Below, in pieces: positions 20,399 through 34,150 of a stretch of DNA of 43,486 nt. Numbering within the stretch: position 1 is the stretch's first letter; every line of letters starts with the position of its first letter. Source of the DNA: Byssochlamys sp. IMV 00236 (Eukaryota; Ascomycota; Eurotiomycetes; Eurotiales; Thermoascaceae); contig MSJH02000572.1 in the NCBI GenBank assembly GCA_001931875.2, positions 1 to 43,486 on the forward strand, read 5' to 3'. The notes beneath the pieces were generated by a model that was given only the letters and a program-made list of their open reading frames with translations, did no database searches and was not told the DNA's origin. A program made the translations under genes and the position numbers.

Positions 20399-21609
20399 GA
20401 GATGATTTTTGATATCAAAAGAAAAAGAAAGTGATAAAAAAAACTTTTTTTTAAATAAGCTATCAGTATCTTCTTTGATTGGGTAGTCACGATGAGTCGT
20501 CGTTCCATATCTCTCTTGTCTACTTCAGTTTCACACACACTACGCACACACACACTCATCGCCCAATTTCCTTTTATAGATTTATACACTAGCTTATTCG
20601 TTTAAACAGATTTTTTTTATTTGCAGATCCAATAATAAAAGACCGCCTGGGATAAGATCAAAAAGATCCTTCATTCAAGATCAATCACAGGTCTTTCTTT
20701 CATATTCTGCTTCAAGACAAAGACCCTTAGTTTCTTGAAAATAGCTGATGCCTATATTGAGTTTGTGAAATTAAAAGTAAATTGATGAAAGGCATAACAG
20801 ATTCTTTGTTGAAAAAAAAAAAAAGACTTTTCTATATTTGTTGCACAGAAGATTCGATATTGTCATTTTCCAAAAGGGCATTTATGAACAATCCATGGTT
20901 ACGGAATAATGTAATACTTGGATAACTCTTTCAAAGCTACCAATTCTAATGACAGTGATCCGAAATACATCTGATTACATTATTAGTAAGAATCAGAGCC
21001 CTTCTTCTCTATCAAATACTTTTTAATCATACAAAGGGGAACGCGTCTTATAGTCAAATGGGCTCCCTTTTGAGTTGGCTCATGTTTAATATTTCCATAC
21101 ACATTTCAATGTAAATGGGGCGTTTTGTAACCCTCAATTCTCCCTTCCTGCCTCTAATACTACAGCTATTATACATATAATTTAACAAACTCCCCTTAGC
21201 AAACTAGATTGTTTAGTCTTTTATTGACATTAAAAGGACATCAATTGAATTTCCTTTAAAGAATATTCTTATAAATTGTAGCAGTAAAGAAAAAGATACA
21301 TATATAAAAGGAAACTAAGGCGTGGCTCAGAAAGTGATAGTCATCTTCTACTAACAGATTAAGAAAAGGATAAAAAGCCCAAAAAAGGGGGGAGAACATA
21401 AACTCCTTTTATCAAACACAAACATACGCACACACTTTGCCTCCTTTTTTGATTTTATTTTTTTACTGTTGCACTAAAAATATTGAACACTTTTATTCGG
21501 ACTTTCGACACCTTTTTTTTCCACTTTCTTTTTTTTTTTTTACTATTACTACAGTAACCCATCCCTCTCCTTTCCTTTATTCTTTTTTATATTCTTTATT
21601 GCGTACGAT
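20399..21609. promoter_or_regulatory. Divergent intergenic region, P5C reductase and Arf6
   Basis: 1.2 kb between two divergent start codons. There is a TATATAAAAG box at 21301-21310, about 300 bp before the Arf6 ATG, and a T/C-rich leader from about 21440. No gene or repeat recognised. Confidence 0.4.
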
Positions 21610-22273
<664 letters not shown>

Positions 22274-22351
22274 TGATGATAATGATAATAATACTATAAT
22301 GATTCTCAATCTCTATTGTTTGTCCTATTTTTGTGTGTGTTTGATTGTAAA

Positions 22352-23546
22352 TTAAGAAAAGTGATGGTTATGTTTTTTATTATTATTAAAACACAACTCG
22401 ACTGAATTGATCCAATTCGAGTTTAAACATTGATCTATTGTCCAACGAGTCATGGGGTTAATGTCTAGCATGCCAAACAGAACATCCTTTTCGAGCTCAG
22501 TACATTTGGATAGAGGTAACCAATCTCTCTTGGACTCTAGGAATTCAATATATTTTTCATCTTGTTCATTAGCTTTGAGGAAAGGAATACGTCTATAAAG
22601 CATAATATGCCAAATGACTGCACAACTCCAGATATCCAAGGCTTTACCATCATATTCACTCGATATATATATTTCAGGTGACCAATACGGTTCTGACCCA
22701 CATCTTCCTCTACAATATCTTGGCTCTGTATCAAAGCAAGATTGAGTCACATCGGCCACACCAAAGTCACCAATCTTGAGAATCCCGTCGTTTGTCATGA
22801 TTAAATTTTCTGGTTTAATATCACGATGTGCTACTCCACTTGAGTGAATATGGTTTAGGCCGAGTAGTAATTGTTTAAATAGGCAATCGATTTCATTATC
22901 ATTTAAATCCACCTGCTGTATAACAGATAACAAGTCTCCGCCCGAGCACTATTGATATTTTTAGTTACCTTCCTCTCCCTCCCCTTTTCATCTCCTTACT
23001 TACATATTCCATAATACTGCACCATCTTCCCTTTCTGTCTTTAAGCAGGTCAAATACTTGTACAACATGTTGGTGATATAATGTCTTTGATATACAAAAT
23101 TCACTTGTCATTCGTTTATCGTATTCCTTTTCTGTCTCATCCTTGTCCTTCTTTTTAAAGATTTTCATCGCAACTACTTTATCTCCACCATGACGTGGTT
23201 CCAGCAACCTTATCTTGGCCGTTGCTCCTGTCCCAATGATCTTGCCTTTTTTATAATTTTTATATTTATCATAAAGCACTACCAATGGTCTGGCTCTCTC
23301 TGTACTTGATGTAGGTGTAGGTATGATTGATGAGACATCACTTGCATATCCTGAGCTTGTCTGACTAAGACTTGTATTATTATTATTATCGTCTGGAGCC
23401 AATAGGACATCTTTGCGTAATGATAAATTGGATAATTTTCTTCTCAAAAAGGAAGATTTCTTGACCTCTACTTGATCTTCCATCACATCATCATCTTGAG
23501 GTGGTGATAACAGAATGACAGGTTGTTGAATATCACTTGCAGCCAT
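22352..23546 (-). CDS. Hal4/Sat4-type serine/threonine kinase
   Basis: Two exons, 23546-23004 and 22948-22352, 379 residues. After a ~95-residue polar N-terminus, the kinase domain has glycine loop GTGATAKI (105-112), Lys128 in VAMKIF, HRDIKPEN (222-229) and DFG (242-244). The insert TSEFCISKTLYHQHVV and the splice-formed MEYCSGGDLL are typical of the fungal Npr1/Hal4-Hal5 group, which controls plasma-membrane transporters and ion balance. The activation segment ends in SPE (EPYWSPEIY), normal for this group. It ends soon after the kinase domain. The paralogue within the group cannot be fixed. The upstream leader contains (TA)n and (GA)n. Confidence 0.85.
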
Positions 23547-23583
23547 TTTATATTTAATTATTTCCTTCTCTCACGCGCCTATT

Positions 23584-23619
23584 TATATATATATATATAT
23601 ACACAAGTCAATTGCAAGA

Positions 23620-23646
<27 letters not shown>
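23584..23646. repeat. (TA)n and (GA)n microsatellites
   Basis: TA repeat at about 23584-23601 and GA repeat at about 23619-23646, just upstream of the Hal4-type kinase start. On the minus strand the latter is (TC)n, like the CT-rich leaders of neighbouring genes. Confidence 0.8.
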
Positions 23647-23650
<4 letters not shown>

Positions 23651-23799
23651 AAAGATAGTAAAAAAGGTCCATGATGTCCTTATTTATATATCGACTTTTT
23701 TAGTTTACTCCTTTTAGTCTGTCCACACATGTAAATAATTATGCAAGATGATAACTATTTTATTTATGTTCTATATCAGGGCACAGACACACCTTTTTC

Positions 23800-24267
23800 T
23801 TATTGTATATCCAAGTCTGGCATACGAAGCACCTTCTTATCTTCATTCTTTGCATGTTCTTTAATCAACTTTAATATCTCACTCTTTTGCCACTTTTCTG
23901 GAACAGGCTTCTTCTCGGTGGCCCAGTAAAAGATATCCCAGTCGGGTTCATCCAACAGTTGGTCATATTCTTTTAATTGTTGCTCATTAAATTTGGGTAA
24001 CCAAATCTTGGCAAATGTTGACAATAGCAAGTCAGTTTCCAAGATGCCTCGTTTTCTGCTTTGATAAATCAGTCGACGACGCTTGTCTTCTGTTGCCTCA
24101 TTAGGACGAGGGATAGGTGGTAAGTTGGGATATGAAGTATCGAGTGCAGCTTCTTTAGAGTGTCGAATGGCTAAATTGGGGAAGGGATCATTATAGTTCT
24201 TGCTCGTATAAAGACGAACCAAGGCAAGAGGTCTTGATTGTAAACGACACACTGTGGTTCGAAGCAT
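23800..24267 (-). CDS. SDH5: Succinate dehydrogenase assembly factor 2, mitochondrial
   Basis: A single exon of 155 residues. The start MLRTTVCRLQSRPLALVRLY is an arginine-rich mitochondrial targeting peptide. The core has the family signature RRRLIYQSRKRGILETDLLL and a C-terminal WDIFYWATE block. SDHAF2 (Sdh5/Emi5) promotes covalent attachment of FAD to the flavoprotein subunit of succinate dehydrogenase in the matrix. It lies between two other minus-strand genes; the distance to the next start is short. Confidence 0.92.
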   Translation of the reverse strand: MLRTTVCRLQSRPLALVRLYTSKNYNDPFPNLAIRHSKEAALDTSYPNLPPIPRPNEATEDKRRRLIYQSRKRGILETDLLLSTFAKIWLPKFNEQQLKEYDQLLDEPDWDIFYWATEKKPVPEKWQKSEILKLIKEHAKNEDKKVLRMPDLDIQ

Positions 24268-24324
24268 GTTTTTAATATATATAAAAAAAAGAGAAAAAAT
24301 GACAGGGCTCTCTTTCTCTCTTTA

Positions 24325-27300
24325 TTATTTTTCAGCTGCTCTTAAACAGTCAACGTATTCTTCAATAAAAGATAGTCCTTCCTCTGATCGAATATGGTTT
24401 CTTGCTCCAGTTAATATTAAATCAAGTTGATTTAATAGTACTGTGTTCATGGTAGTCGTATTATTCTTTTTCATATACAGAACCTTACTGATTTGCAATA
24501 GAATAAGCACATTAATCCAAGCAAACGTAGAATGCTTCATCTTTTCACTTTCACGCCGCTTGGATAATAAAGTGTCTAAACCTAATAAAGATAAATAAGA
24601 TTGTCTTATTCTATCTACGAGTATGATTAGCTCTTCGTTTTCTTTTCTTTGGTCTATGCCAACACAGGATCCCAGCAGGAGTGAAATTGTTTCTATCTCC
24701 GATTTATCCAGTCTTGAAGCAATCTGGTGAGCGAGGATAAACTGACGATTGGACTGCTTGATAGTCTGTTGATAGCTCATGGCTGATTGATGAGTCAATA
24801 GTTCAAGTTCGATCGTGATCTCCTGTATTTCTGGTTGTAGACTCTTTAGTTCATTAGCCTTTCTTGCCAAGATTAATGTGCCAGCTGTCTTGTAACTTGA
24901 TGATACTGATAGAAACTTAAACAGTGTTCTCAATGTGCCAATCAAGAGAGGCCGTCTACTGATATCTTGGCAGGCCTTGTTGCCAAAATGCCTTAGCATT
25001 GACAAGATAATATTAACACACCCAATCTGTACATGTTTATCTATAATCGGTTCTTGGCATTCAATCATAAACAACTTCTTGTCTGTCGTCGCCTTTCCAC
25101 TATGAACCAAGCTGTTCATCCATTCGTTATTCTTGCTATTTGGTAGGCTGTTGGTCATAAAATAATAAAGGATGTAGTTCCATATTAAGTACTTGTCCTT
25201 TTCTGTCAAGTAAACTTTGCTATGGGCCTCTTCCAAGTTGATGAGCTGTATATGCCTTGTTTCAATCTCTTCTATACAACCAGTATACTGTAGCACCTGC
25301 TTCAAGTTTCCTCGCTTGAGTAGTCGAGTCAATAACTCTAGTGTCAGATTGGATACTCTTATACTCTCTTTCGTATTCACTCCAAGATGACTACGAGTCG
25401 ATCGTATCTTGTCCAGAATCTCATCCATCTTCTCTTCGAACGCAGGATTCGACTTGATATACTGCCAGTGTACATCCACACACAAAGGCAATCCTGCCAG
25501 ACTTTGTTCATAATCCTCTCTTGTCATATCACTGTCTTGCCCATTCACAAACAAAGATAGCTCTACTCTCAGTGCTGCCATTAACTCATTGTCTGGTTCT
25601 CGCTTGGACTCTTCTCTGACAAACTCGAGTGCCTCCAATAGCTTCATCGGGAAGCAGATTTGGTTGTCTGGTTGGAAAATATTCAAGTTTGCGTCAGAGG
25701 GAATGCATGAGATCAACTTGGTTGCAAATTGTTCCATATTGTCATCAAACGTTTGTCCCACTGCTTTTCTGCTGAGCATCGCGAAAAATGGACTCTCGTT
25801 ATTCTAGGACTATGTGATCAATATATGTATATCATGGCTTGATTATACTCACAAGTGGTATATTGATGAATTCGTCGGGTCTGACACGATGCTTGCGCTC
25901 CTATTTACATATAAAGTATGTATCATATTACATACGTAAAAGATGGTAGGATTTACTATATACCTCGTCAACAAGAAGCATATCCTTCGTCATTGTGTAT
26001 CCATCAATCGTCACAAGACTTGGCGTACGTAGCGATGTGCTTGATAGATGCGTTTTCTGTTGTGATTGTTCTGGAAGGTTAGATAGACGAAATGAGATGA
26101 GTTGTTGTATTTCCTGTAAGAAGTTGCTGACCGAAGCACTATCTGGCATAGACACACTCGTTTCTGCCTCTCTAGGTATCAGCTCCCGCATATCATCATG
26201 ACTTGGAGGTGGTGGAGGAGGGGGAGAAGGCGGTGGTGGCGGTGAAACAGGAGGAGGAGGAGGAGGTGTAAACGAATTCGGGCGGTAGTAGAGTGGAAGT
26301 GGAACAGCCACTGGATACTGATGCATATAAGGAAGTTGATGATGAAATGTCGGTATTATGAACGGGTATCCCATCGAACTGGTGGCTGACGTCGTTCTTC
26401 GTTTCATACGTCGGTCTCCTTCTGGATAATACTTTCCTTTCCGCTTTTGTCCCATAATAAATTCAACTCTTTCTGTTGACCTTGTCAAATGCTCTTCTTC
26501 TCTTGGCTTTTCTTTTGGTTTCTTGGGCTCTCGTCTATTACGTTCAATGGATATCTTCACTTTAAGTGCTAATAGCTTCACTCGAATATTCTTTATGTTT
26601 TCCTCGTTTTGTTTGATAAACCCTTCTTTTGTCCTGATATGAGCGTCTAGTTCTGTCAACTTTTCTCGAAGGTCAGATATGACTTTAGGATCAATTAACG
26701 ATTGAGATGGTTCTTCATCCTCTTCCTCTTCTTGTTGTTCTTGTTGTTCGCCTATAGTTTCTGACGAGATATTTTTGCTTTCATCCGATTCTACATCTTT
26801 ATCACTTATTGTTGTTGCCAACTGCGTGGTTTGATCATTTACAGGTTCATGTGACACATTCAATGTTTCTTCTATAACAGGTACTGCATCTTCTATTCTC
26901 TCTATTACTGCCTCTACTTCTTCTACTGCTTCTGGTACTTGCGTTATTTCTGTTATGTCTGGTGATATGTCAGCTATAGGTATCACAGTCTCTGTCATTG
27001 CAGCTTGTGAAGATGGACTGCTTATGGGTGTTGTACTTGTCTCTGGTAGTGGTGCTGAAGCCGGCCTCTCTGGCTCCTTTTTTAACATGTTTAACTGATT
27101 ATATAACCTTTCTCGTTCCTGTATACTTTTCTTTAATTCCAATATTTCAAGTTGTCTTTTCTCCAGATAAGTCAGTGGTTTTTTCATAGTGTGTCTGTGT
27201 AAGCCATTATAGGGTATGTTGAATGGTCCATATATTCTCTCTATTAGTTCGTCAGGTTCCTCTTGAACTTCAAGAATGCAAGGTCTAATGGCAAATTCTT

Positions 27301-27361
27301 CAGGGAGTAGAACTTCTGGATCAAAGGTATTTGTGTTTAATCTGTTACTTTCAACAGACAT
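24325..27361 (-). CDS. Large proline-rich and helical protein, function unknown
   Basis: Three exons, 27361-25964, 25900-25853 and 25803-24325, all in phase, 974 residues. Residues 1-110 include a coiled-coil-like stretch (EKRQLEILELKKSIQERERL). Then come an acidic low-complexity region with a glutamate run, a second coiled coil (~225-285), a basic patch (GQKRKGKYY, RRMKRR), and a proline-rich tract near 370-395 of three poly-P blocks. The C-terminal ~490 residues are a predicted all-helical domain without a motif I recognise. The short middle exon reads ERKHRVRPDEFINIPL. Joining is supported by clean splice sites on both sides. The basic patch could be a nuclear signal (inference). Family unknown. 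Confidence 0.75.
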
Positions 27362-28704
27362 TTCGTTATCAAGTGAGAGAGAGAGGAGAGAGAAATATGA
27401 AAACTATTTTCTCTTCCCGTAAAAAGCAGACAAGGTCACAAAAATGGTGTGTCTGTATGTTTGCAGTGAGAATAAATTTGTTGCGGAGAAATTCTTGACA
27501 ACTGCTCTTTTGCTGGCTTTCACTACTTTACAGGCCAGTGTAACTGTTGTTCTTTAAAGTCTCATATTTCGGACGGGCTATAGAATTGATTTGATAGATT
27601 CAGAAGAGAGGATAAAAACTAGGGTTATTCAGATGAGTAAAGTTATCGCTTTATTGATTTAAGGGTTGAGATATTTACATTAGCGAAATCGGATAGAGAA
27701 AGGAAGTGAATTCTAAAAAGGAGATAGTATGCAATGGCTTGATATCACTGAGTTTGGTCAACCGCTACTACAAGCTCGCAACAGCTTATACATGAAGCGT
27801 TGATGTCTCCCCTTATTTACTCTTTCTACCTTGACTCAAAAATTTTGTCAAATATATTATTAGTACTGTCCATTTCTCTCTCTCTTCATATAACAAAGCA
27901 GGCCATTTGTGTCTTTGTAGACTAAATTCAGTTAATCAAAGCGAAGAGCACATACTTTCCTCGAATGTGAATCTTGTGGTACTGTATAGAACCGCGATAT
28001 GAATAATGCATTAAATATACATCATATATTTGTTTACAAATCAAACATGACAATGAAAGCCCTACAAAAGACTAATGGTGTTCCCTGGATTTAATACGCT
28101 GCCTATAGCGGCAGTGCATTCCTTAACGCCTCGGTAAGTATTAAATGAAAAATATGTTATTCAGTACTTTTCTAGTTATAAGTGCATATATACAAGTGTA
28201 TGTGTGCATACTCTTAGAGATTCACTTGTAGTAATAGGAATAATAATGACTCAAAAAATCATTGGCAGATTTCCCCTTTTTGAAAAAGTATTTTTTTGTC
28301 TGTCAGCCTAAAAACAAAAAATACCTTAAAAATTACCAAAGTAATAACCTACAAAGACTCATCTGTAACTGTAGTATACACACTACTATTTAGTGATTAA
28401 ATACAATATCTAGAGTTGAACCTAATGTTACTATAAGATCTGTTACATCTTGATCAGATAGTCAACTCAGTTTAAATACCTCAGCTTCTCAATATATAAT
28501 TATGGATTGTGCTAGCATCTCTTTACTCTTCACTTTATTCCGAATAAAGATACAGCACAGTCTCACCGTACTTATACTTTGTCTAAATTTATTTTCAAAA
28601 CCTAAATATAGCATCCTTATAGCAAAATTCTCACTCAAAACTGTAAGTAAACTAGTTTTGTATGTAGTCAAAAAACTAATCTGTTTAATTGAAAAGCCCA
28701 TTCA
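27362..28704. other. Intergenic region, no supportable gene
   Basis: 1.3 kb of AT-rich DNA upstream of the 974-residue protein gene. A short codon-like stretch with a following GTAAGT (about 28080-28140) may be a stray exon of the remnant at 28705, but it could not be linked. No RNA gene or repeat seen. Confidence 0.35.
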
Positions 28705-29211
28705 GTGTTAGTCGAAGATGATCTTATTCTGCCTTTGAAATGGAAGCCTGGCGAAGATCTTATGAGCAAGGTGGTGTTAAGTCACCCAAAGGTTATTGAT
28801 CTGGCTGTTCATTCTCTAGTTGGCAACGCATCTTTTCACTCGTATAAAGACATGACATATGTTTAACATGCAAATTGCTTATATGTAGATGCAAGCATTC
28901 CAGCCGACAGCTATACTGTAGCTCAAACCGAATGGGCTGTCACCAAAAATGCATATACTTTGTGTGTCTCGCGAGAAGCAAATAATGATAAATTTATTCC
29001 AGTACTAGTTGTTCTTCACAAAGAAGTTAGGCATGTCACAATGTTGGAAACCATCGATTGCTGTGCGATGGTCTACGCAGGGTTTGAGCTTTTACCTACA
29101 GTTCTGATTATCTCTATCAATGGCTCCTCTACTCTAGAAGACAACAATGAGTTTAGTGTTGTTGACAATTCATTTTTGGTGCAATGCAAGTCCGACTTCT
29201 GGGCGCTGTGA
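28705..29211 (+). pseudogene. Remnant of a repeated mucoralean protein family
   Basis: Two frames separated by a stop at about 28863: first LPLKWKPGEDLMSKVVLSHP and LVGNASFHSYKDMTYV, then AQTEWAVTKNAYTLCVSREAN, FIPVLVVLHKEV and VYAGFELLPTVLIIS, ending CKSDFWAL and stop. From memory, the order KDMTFV, EWA, KF(I/V)PVLVV, LPTVLI, FWA recurs in a multi-copy family of Mucorales with alternating beta-strands, possibly nuclease-like. A 28-nt GT-AG interval (28862-28889) could join the parts but is shorter than any confirmed intron here. No start codon and no C-terminal domain, so probably truncated. Confidence 0.5.
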
Positions 29212-29645
29212 TGAAGTGAGTTTGAATTACTGAAATAGAAATATGATATCTCGTACCCTTTTGGATACAAATTTTTATTTTGGTAATTGTGTCTTGAATA
29301 CAGTCTTCTAGGTAGTATGGTGTTAATTGATACAAGTACTACCTACAAAACTATATAAGCTTTATAGTTTTATACTTTTAATAAAAGTGCCTTTTTTCCC
29401 CATATTACTTTTGTGCTCGGAAATAACCTTTTAGTTGATTGAAAGGTTAAATTATAGTCAAGAAAGTAAATAGCAGTGAATTTTATAAGTCGTTAGGTAA
29501 ATTAAGATCCCGATACAACAATATGGAAAGACTGTAAGCGTGTTTTTTGATGATTGCTCATTTTTCATCTCAGCAATTAATCCTCTCATAAAAAGACCCT
29601 CTTTTTTTTTTTTCTTTTTTTATTGCATCTTTTTACTCTTCTGCA
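29212..29645. promoter_or_regulatory. Intergenic region and leader of the cyclophilin gene
   Basis: About 430 bp, AT-rich, ending in a CT/T-rich leader (about 29598-29640) directly before the cyclophilin ATG. No gene seen. Confidence 0.4.
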
Positions 29646-30437
29646 ATGTTTCGCTTTAGCCTTGCAGGTTTATTCGTCTTTATTCTCGCATTAACAACAT
29701 TCAGCTTTGTTTCTGCTGAAGAGCCTGTTATTACTGATAAAGGTAAGTAAGCAGAAAAAGATAGATTCAGTCAACTGACACTCTTCTAGTCTATTTTGAC
29801 ATCAAGCAAGGTGATAAAAAGCTTGGTCGTATTGTCTTTGGTCTCTTTGGAGAAGTTGTTCCCGACACAGCTAAAAACTTTAAGGAATTAACTACTGGTC
29901 AACATGGTTTCGGTTATAAAGGCTCTACTTTCCATCGTGTTATCGATCAATTCATGATTCAAGGTGGTGACTTTACCAACCACGATGGTACAGGTGGAAA
30001 GTCTATTTACGGTAGCCGTTTTCCTGACGAAAACTTCAAGATTAAGCACACTGGACCTGTAAGTTTAATATTTTGTTTTAAAGGAGCTTAAATAACCATT
30101 CTTAGGGCCTTCTTTCTATGGCAAATGCTGGTCGTGACACTAATGGTTCTCAATTCTTCATTACTACTGTCCCTACTCCTTGGTTAGATGGTAGACATGT
30201 TGTATTTGGTAAGGTTATTGAAGGCATGGATGTTGTTACTTCCATCGAAAAGACTCCTACAAAGTAAGAAATAATAACCCACAAATAACAAGGCGAACAA
30301 AAAAACTTATTTATGTTCTTAGCTACCGTAACAAGCCCAACGTTGACGTTGTTATTGAAGACTGTGGCCTTGTGGAAGAGAAAACTACTGAAAAGAAGAC
30401 AGATAATGACGAAAATGTAAAGCACGCTGAATTGTAA
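29646..30437 (+). CDS. Peptidyl-prolyl isomerase, cyclophilin B type (ER)
   Basis: Four exons, 29646-29742, 29790-30058, 30106-30263 and 30323-30437, 212 residues. Residues 1-24 are a signal peptide (hydrophobic [15 protein letters not shown], cleavage near VSA-EE). The cyclophilin domain has the active-site block [18 protein letters not shown] with the catalytic Arg, NGSQFFITT, and the binding-site Trp in [12 protein letters not shown]. The last four residues are HAEL, a variant of the HDEL/KDEL ER retrieval signal. It assists folding of secreted proteins in the ER. A 220-bp gap separates it from Uba1 on the same strand. Confidence 0.93.
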
Positions 30438-30657
30438 ACACTGTTTCAATAAAAAGCTCACTCTACATTATTTCCAGAGAGAGATGTCGCACTGACTTGT
30501 CGCTTTTTCGTATAAATTGCATTATAAAATTTGCTTATGAAAAGACTCGCTGACGTGTCGGGTTTCGGAACCTGAAATTACTAAAGTATCAAAGCAAAAG
30601 ACAATGAACAATGTCACGCCTTTTTTCTTTTTCTTTCTTTTTCTGTATTGATTTATA

Positions 30658-33600
30658 ATGAGTGCAAATATTGAACAAGCCATTGATGAGAGCTTGTATT
30701 CTCGTCAACTGTAATATTAAATATTCGCCCTTCACAACCTTATCAATTATTGACGCGTTCCTCCGTAGTTATGTTTTAGGCCATGAAGCCATGAAGAAAA
30801 TGAGCACTGCTCATGTATTGATTGTTGGCTTAAAGGGTCTTGGTGTCGAAATTGGTAAAAAATACAATAAAAGCAAAATATACAAAGTTACTTATATTGT
30901 TACCGCAGCCAAGAATGTTGTTCTTGCTGGTGTAAAGAGTGTTACACTCTATGATCCTGAACCTGCTCAAATCAGCGACTTGTCCACACAGGTAACGATG
31001 ACCAGAAGGCAAAGAATAAAGTAATTAACAGCATTTTGTAGTTTTATTTGACAGAAGAAGACATTGGCAAACCTAGAGCACAAGTTACTCAGCCCAAGCT
31101 TGCTGAATTGAACCAATATGTTCCAGTTCATTTATTAGAAAATGAGTTGACTGAAGATGTATTGAAGAATTATAAAGTCGTAGTTATTACCGATATGCCC
31201 CTTTCCAAGCAGTTGCAGATTTCCGACATTTGCCATGCAAACAACATTCACTTTATCTCTACTGAAGTTCGTGGTCTCTTTGGGTAATTTCAAAATAGCA
31301 ACTTGTTTACATTATCTAACTTATGATTATAGTCGTATCTTTAACGACTTTGGACCTATGTTCGAAATTATGGATGCAACCGGTGAAGAGCCTTTGACCG
31401 GTATGATTGCAGGCATCTCCAAGGTAACCCTCACTTGATATATTTTTATAAAAGACTAAGCATACATCTCTAGGATGAAGAAGGTGTTATCACCTGCTTA
31501 GATGAAGTACGCCACGGTTTGGAAGACGGTGCCTATGTAACATTCAAAGAAATTGAAGGAATGGAGGAGTTGAACAATTGCACTCCTCGCAAGATCAAGG
31601 TCCTTGGTCCTTATACCTTCAGTATCGGTGATACCTCAAATTTTGGAGATTACAAGAACGGAGGCATATTTACTGAAGTTAAGATGCCAAAGCAAGTTGA
31701 TTTTGTAAGTAATGAAGCTCTATGTTTATAGTTGTATAATTAACCTAGAGTTGATGTCATAGAAATCATTCAGAGAATCCTTAACCAGTCCTGACTTTTT
31801 GATCTCTGACTTTGCTAAATTTGACCGCCCTATGCAATTACACCTAGGCTTCCAAGCCTTGCATGCCTTTGTCGAAAAGCACGGACGATATCCCAAGCCT
31901 AGAAACGAACAAGATGCAGCTGAAGTGTTTGAAAAGACAAAGGAATTGGCTGAGAATTTGGAAGAAAAGCCAGAGATAGATGAGAAATTGATCAAGGAGT
32001 TAGCCTATCAATCTCAGGGTGAATTGTCACCTATGGTTGCTGTATTTGGTGGCATGGCAGCCCAAGAAGTATTAAAGGCAGTAAGTGGCAAGTTCTCACC
32101 TATTCACCAAGTCATGTACTTTGATGCCCTCGAAGCACTTCCTACCAGTGTTACCTTATCTGAAGAACTCTGTGCTCCTGTAAGTAAATATTTTTCCAAT
32201 ACTAAGATAAACTCACACTCTTTCGAAGGTCGGTTCACGCTATGATGGTCAAATTGCTGTCTTTGGTCGTGAGTTCCAAGAAAAGATTGCCAATACCAAC
32301 GAATTTTTGGTTGGTGCTGGTGCTATTGGTTGTGAAATGCTCAAGAACTGGGCTATGATGGGATTGGGTGCAGGTGCAAAGGGTCATCTGACTATCACAG
32401 ATATGGACACTATTGAAAAGAGTAATCTCAACAGACAATTCTTGTTCAGAGCTGGTGATGTTGGTAAATTAAAATCTGAATGTGCCGCAGCAGCTGTCAC
32501 CAAGATGAATTCTGACTTGAAAAATAAGATCACCATTCATCAAGAACGTGTAGGACCAGATACTGAACGTAAGTCAACTATATAAAGGAGAGAAACATTA
32601 CGTTAACACCACTATTAGATATCTATGATGATGATTTCTTCGAGTCTTTGGATGGTGTAACTAATGCTCTTGACAACGTTGAAGCTCGTAAGTATTTTAA
32701 TAAAGAAGAGTAATATATGTGCTAATGAAATTATATAGGTAAATACATGGATAGAAGATGTGTTTATTACAGAAAGCCACTTTTAGAATCCGGTACTCTT
32801 GGTACTAAGGGTAACACTCAGGTCATTATTCCCTTCTTGACCGAATCATATTCCTCTTCTCAAGATCCTCCTGAAAAATCTATCCCCATCTGTACACTCA
32901 AGAATTTCCCCAATGCCATTGAGCACACTATCCAATGGGCTCGTGACTTATTTGAAGGCTACTTTAAGCAACCTGCTGACAATGTTAACTTGTATTTAAC
33001 TCAACCCAACTTTGTTGAAGCAACTCTCAAACAGGGCGGTTCTAGCAAAGAAACATTAGAATCTGTCAACAATTACTTGGCCGCTGATAAGCCCGAAAAC
33101 TTTGATGACTGCATTACTTGGGCACGTCTCAAGTTTGAAGAATTATACAGCAACAATATCCGACAACTCTTATTCAACTTCCCTCCTGATGCTGTAACTT
33201 CAACAGGTCAACTCTTCTGGTCTGGACCTAAGCGTGCACCTTCACCTCTTCTTTTCGATGTCAATAACAAAACACACTTTGATTTCATCGTTCATGCTGC
33301 CAATTTGCATGCTTATAACTACGGTATCAAGGGTGAAGCAGACGAAGCCTACATCAGAAAGGCACTTGACAACGTCATGGTACCTGAATTTAAGCCCAAG
33401 GAAGGTGTCAAGATCCAAGTACAAGAAAACGAGGCAGTCGAAAATGACAGTGGTGTAGATTCTCTTGATGACTTGATCAACAAACTGCCTTCACCATCTT
33501 CCTTTGGCAGTTTCCGTATGCAACCTGCTGAATTTGAAAAGGATGATGATAGCAACCATCATATTGACTTTATCACTGCCGCTTCTAATTTGCGTGCAAT

Positions 33601-34150
33601 GAACTATGGTATTACCATTGCCGACCGTCACCGAACCAAATTCATTGCAGGCAAGATTATTCCTGCGATTGCTACTACCACAGCCTTGGTTACCGGTTTA
33701 GTCTGTCTTGAATTGTACAAGATCATTGATGGTAAGAAGGACTTGGAGCAGTACAAGAATGGTTTTGTCAACCTCGCTTTACCATTCTTTGGATTCTCTG
33801 AACCTATTGCTGCGCCTGCACTTGAATATAACGGCGTCAAATTCACATTATGGGACCGCTTCGACATTGACCGTGATATGACTTTGCAAGAATTCATCGA
33901 CTACTTCCAAAAGGAACACAATCTCGAAGTTACCATGGTTTCTTCGGGCGTATCCATGCTTTACTCCTTCTTCTTAAACAAAAAGAAGGCAGCAGAAAGA
34001 CTTGGCATGAAATTGTCTAAATTGGTTGAAACTATTTCAAAGAAGCCTATTCCACCTCATGTGAAATCCTTGATTTTCGAAGTTTGTGTAAATGATGTCA
34101 ATGATGAAGATGTTGATGTACCTTATGTTCGCGTCAGAATTAGACAATAA
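30658..34150 (+). CDS. UBA1: Ubiquitin-activating enzyme E1
   Basis: Ten exons: 30658-30710, 30769-30854, 30909-30991, 31042-31283, 31333-31423, 31474-31704, 31763-32179, 32229-32568, 32619-32687 and 32739-34150. All joins keep phase, giving 1007 residues, normal for fungal E1. It starts [18 protein letters not shown], the usual E1 opening. The inactive adenylation half has [17 protein letters not shown]. The active half has [17 protein letters not shown] for ATP and [10 protein letters not shown]. The catalytic cysteine is Cys589 in [10 protein letters not shown]. The C-terminal ubiquitin-fold domain ends in [11 protein letters not shown]. It activates ubiquitin with ATP and loads it onto E2 enzymes in nucleus and cytosol. 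The codons are more optimised than in neighbouring genes, which suits an abundant protein. Confidence 0.97.

Noticed and set aside
20395..20589. 64-codon ORF upstream of P5C reductase, minus strand
   Set aside because: Runs across the reductase start in another frame; no independent support.
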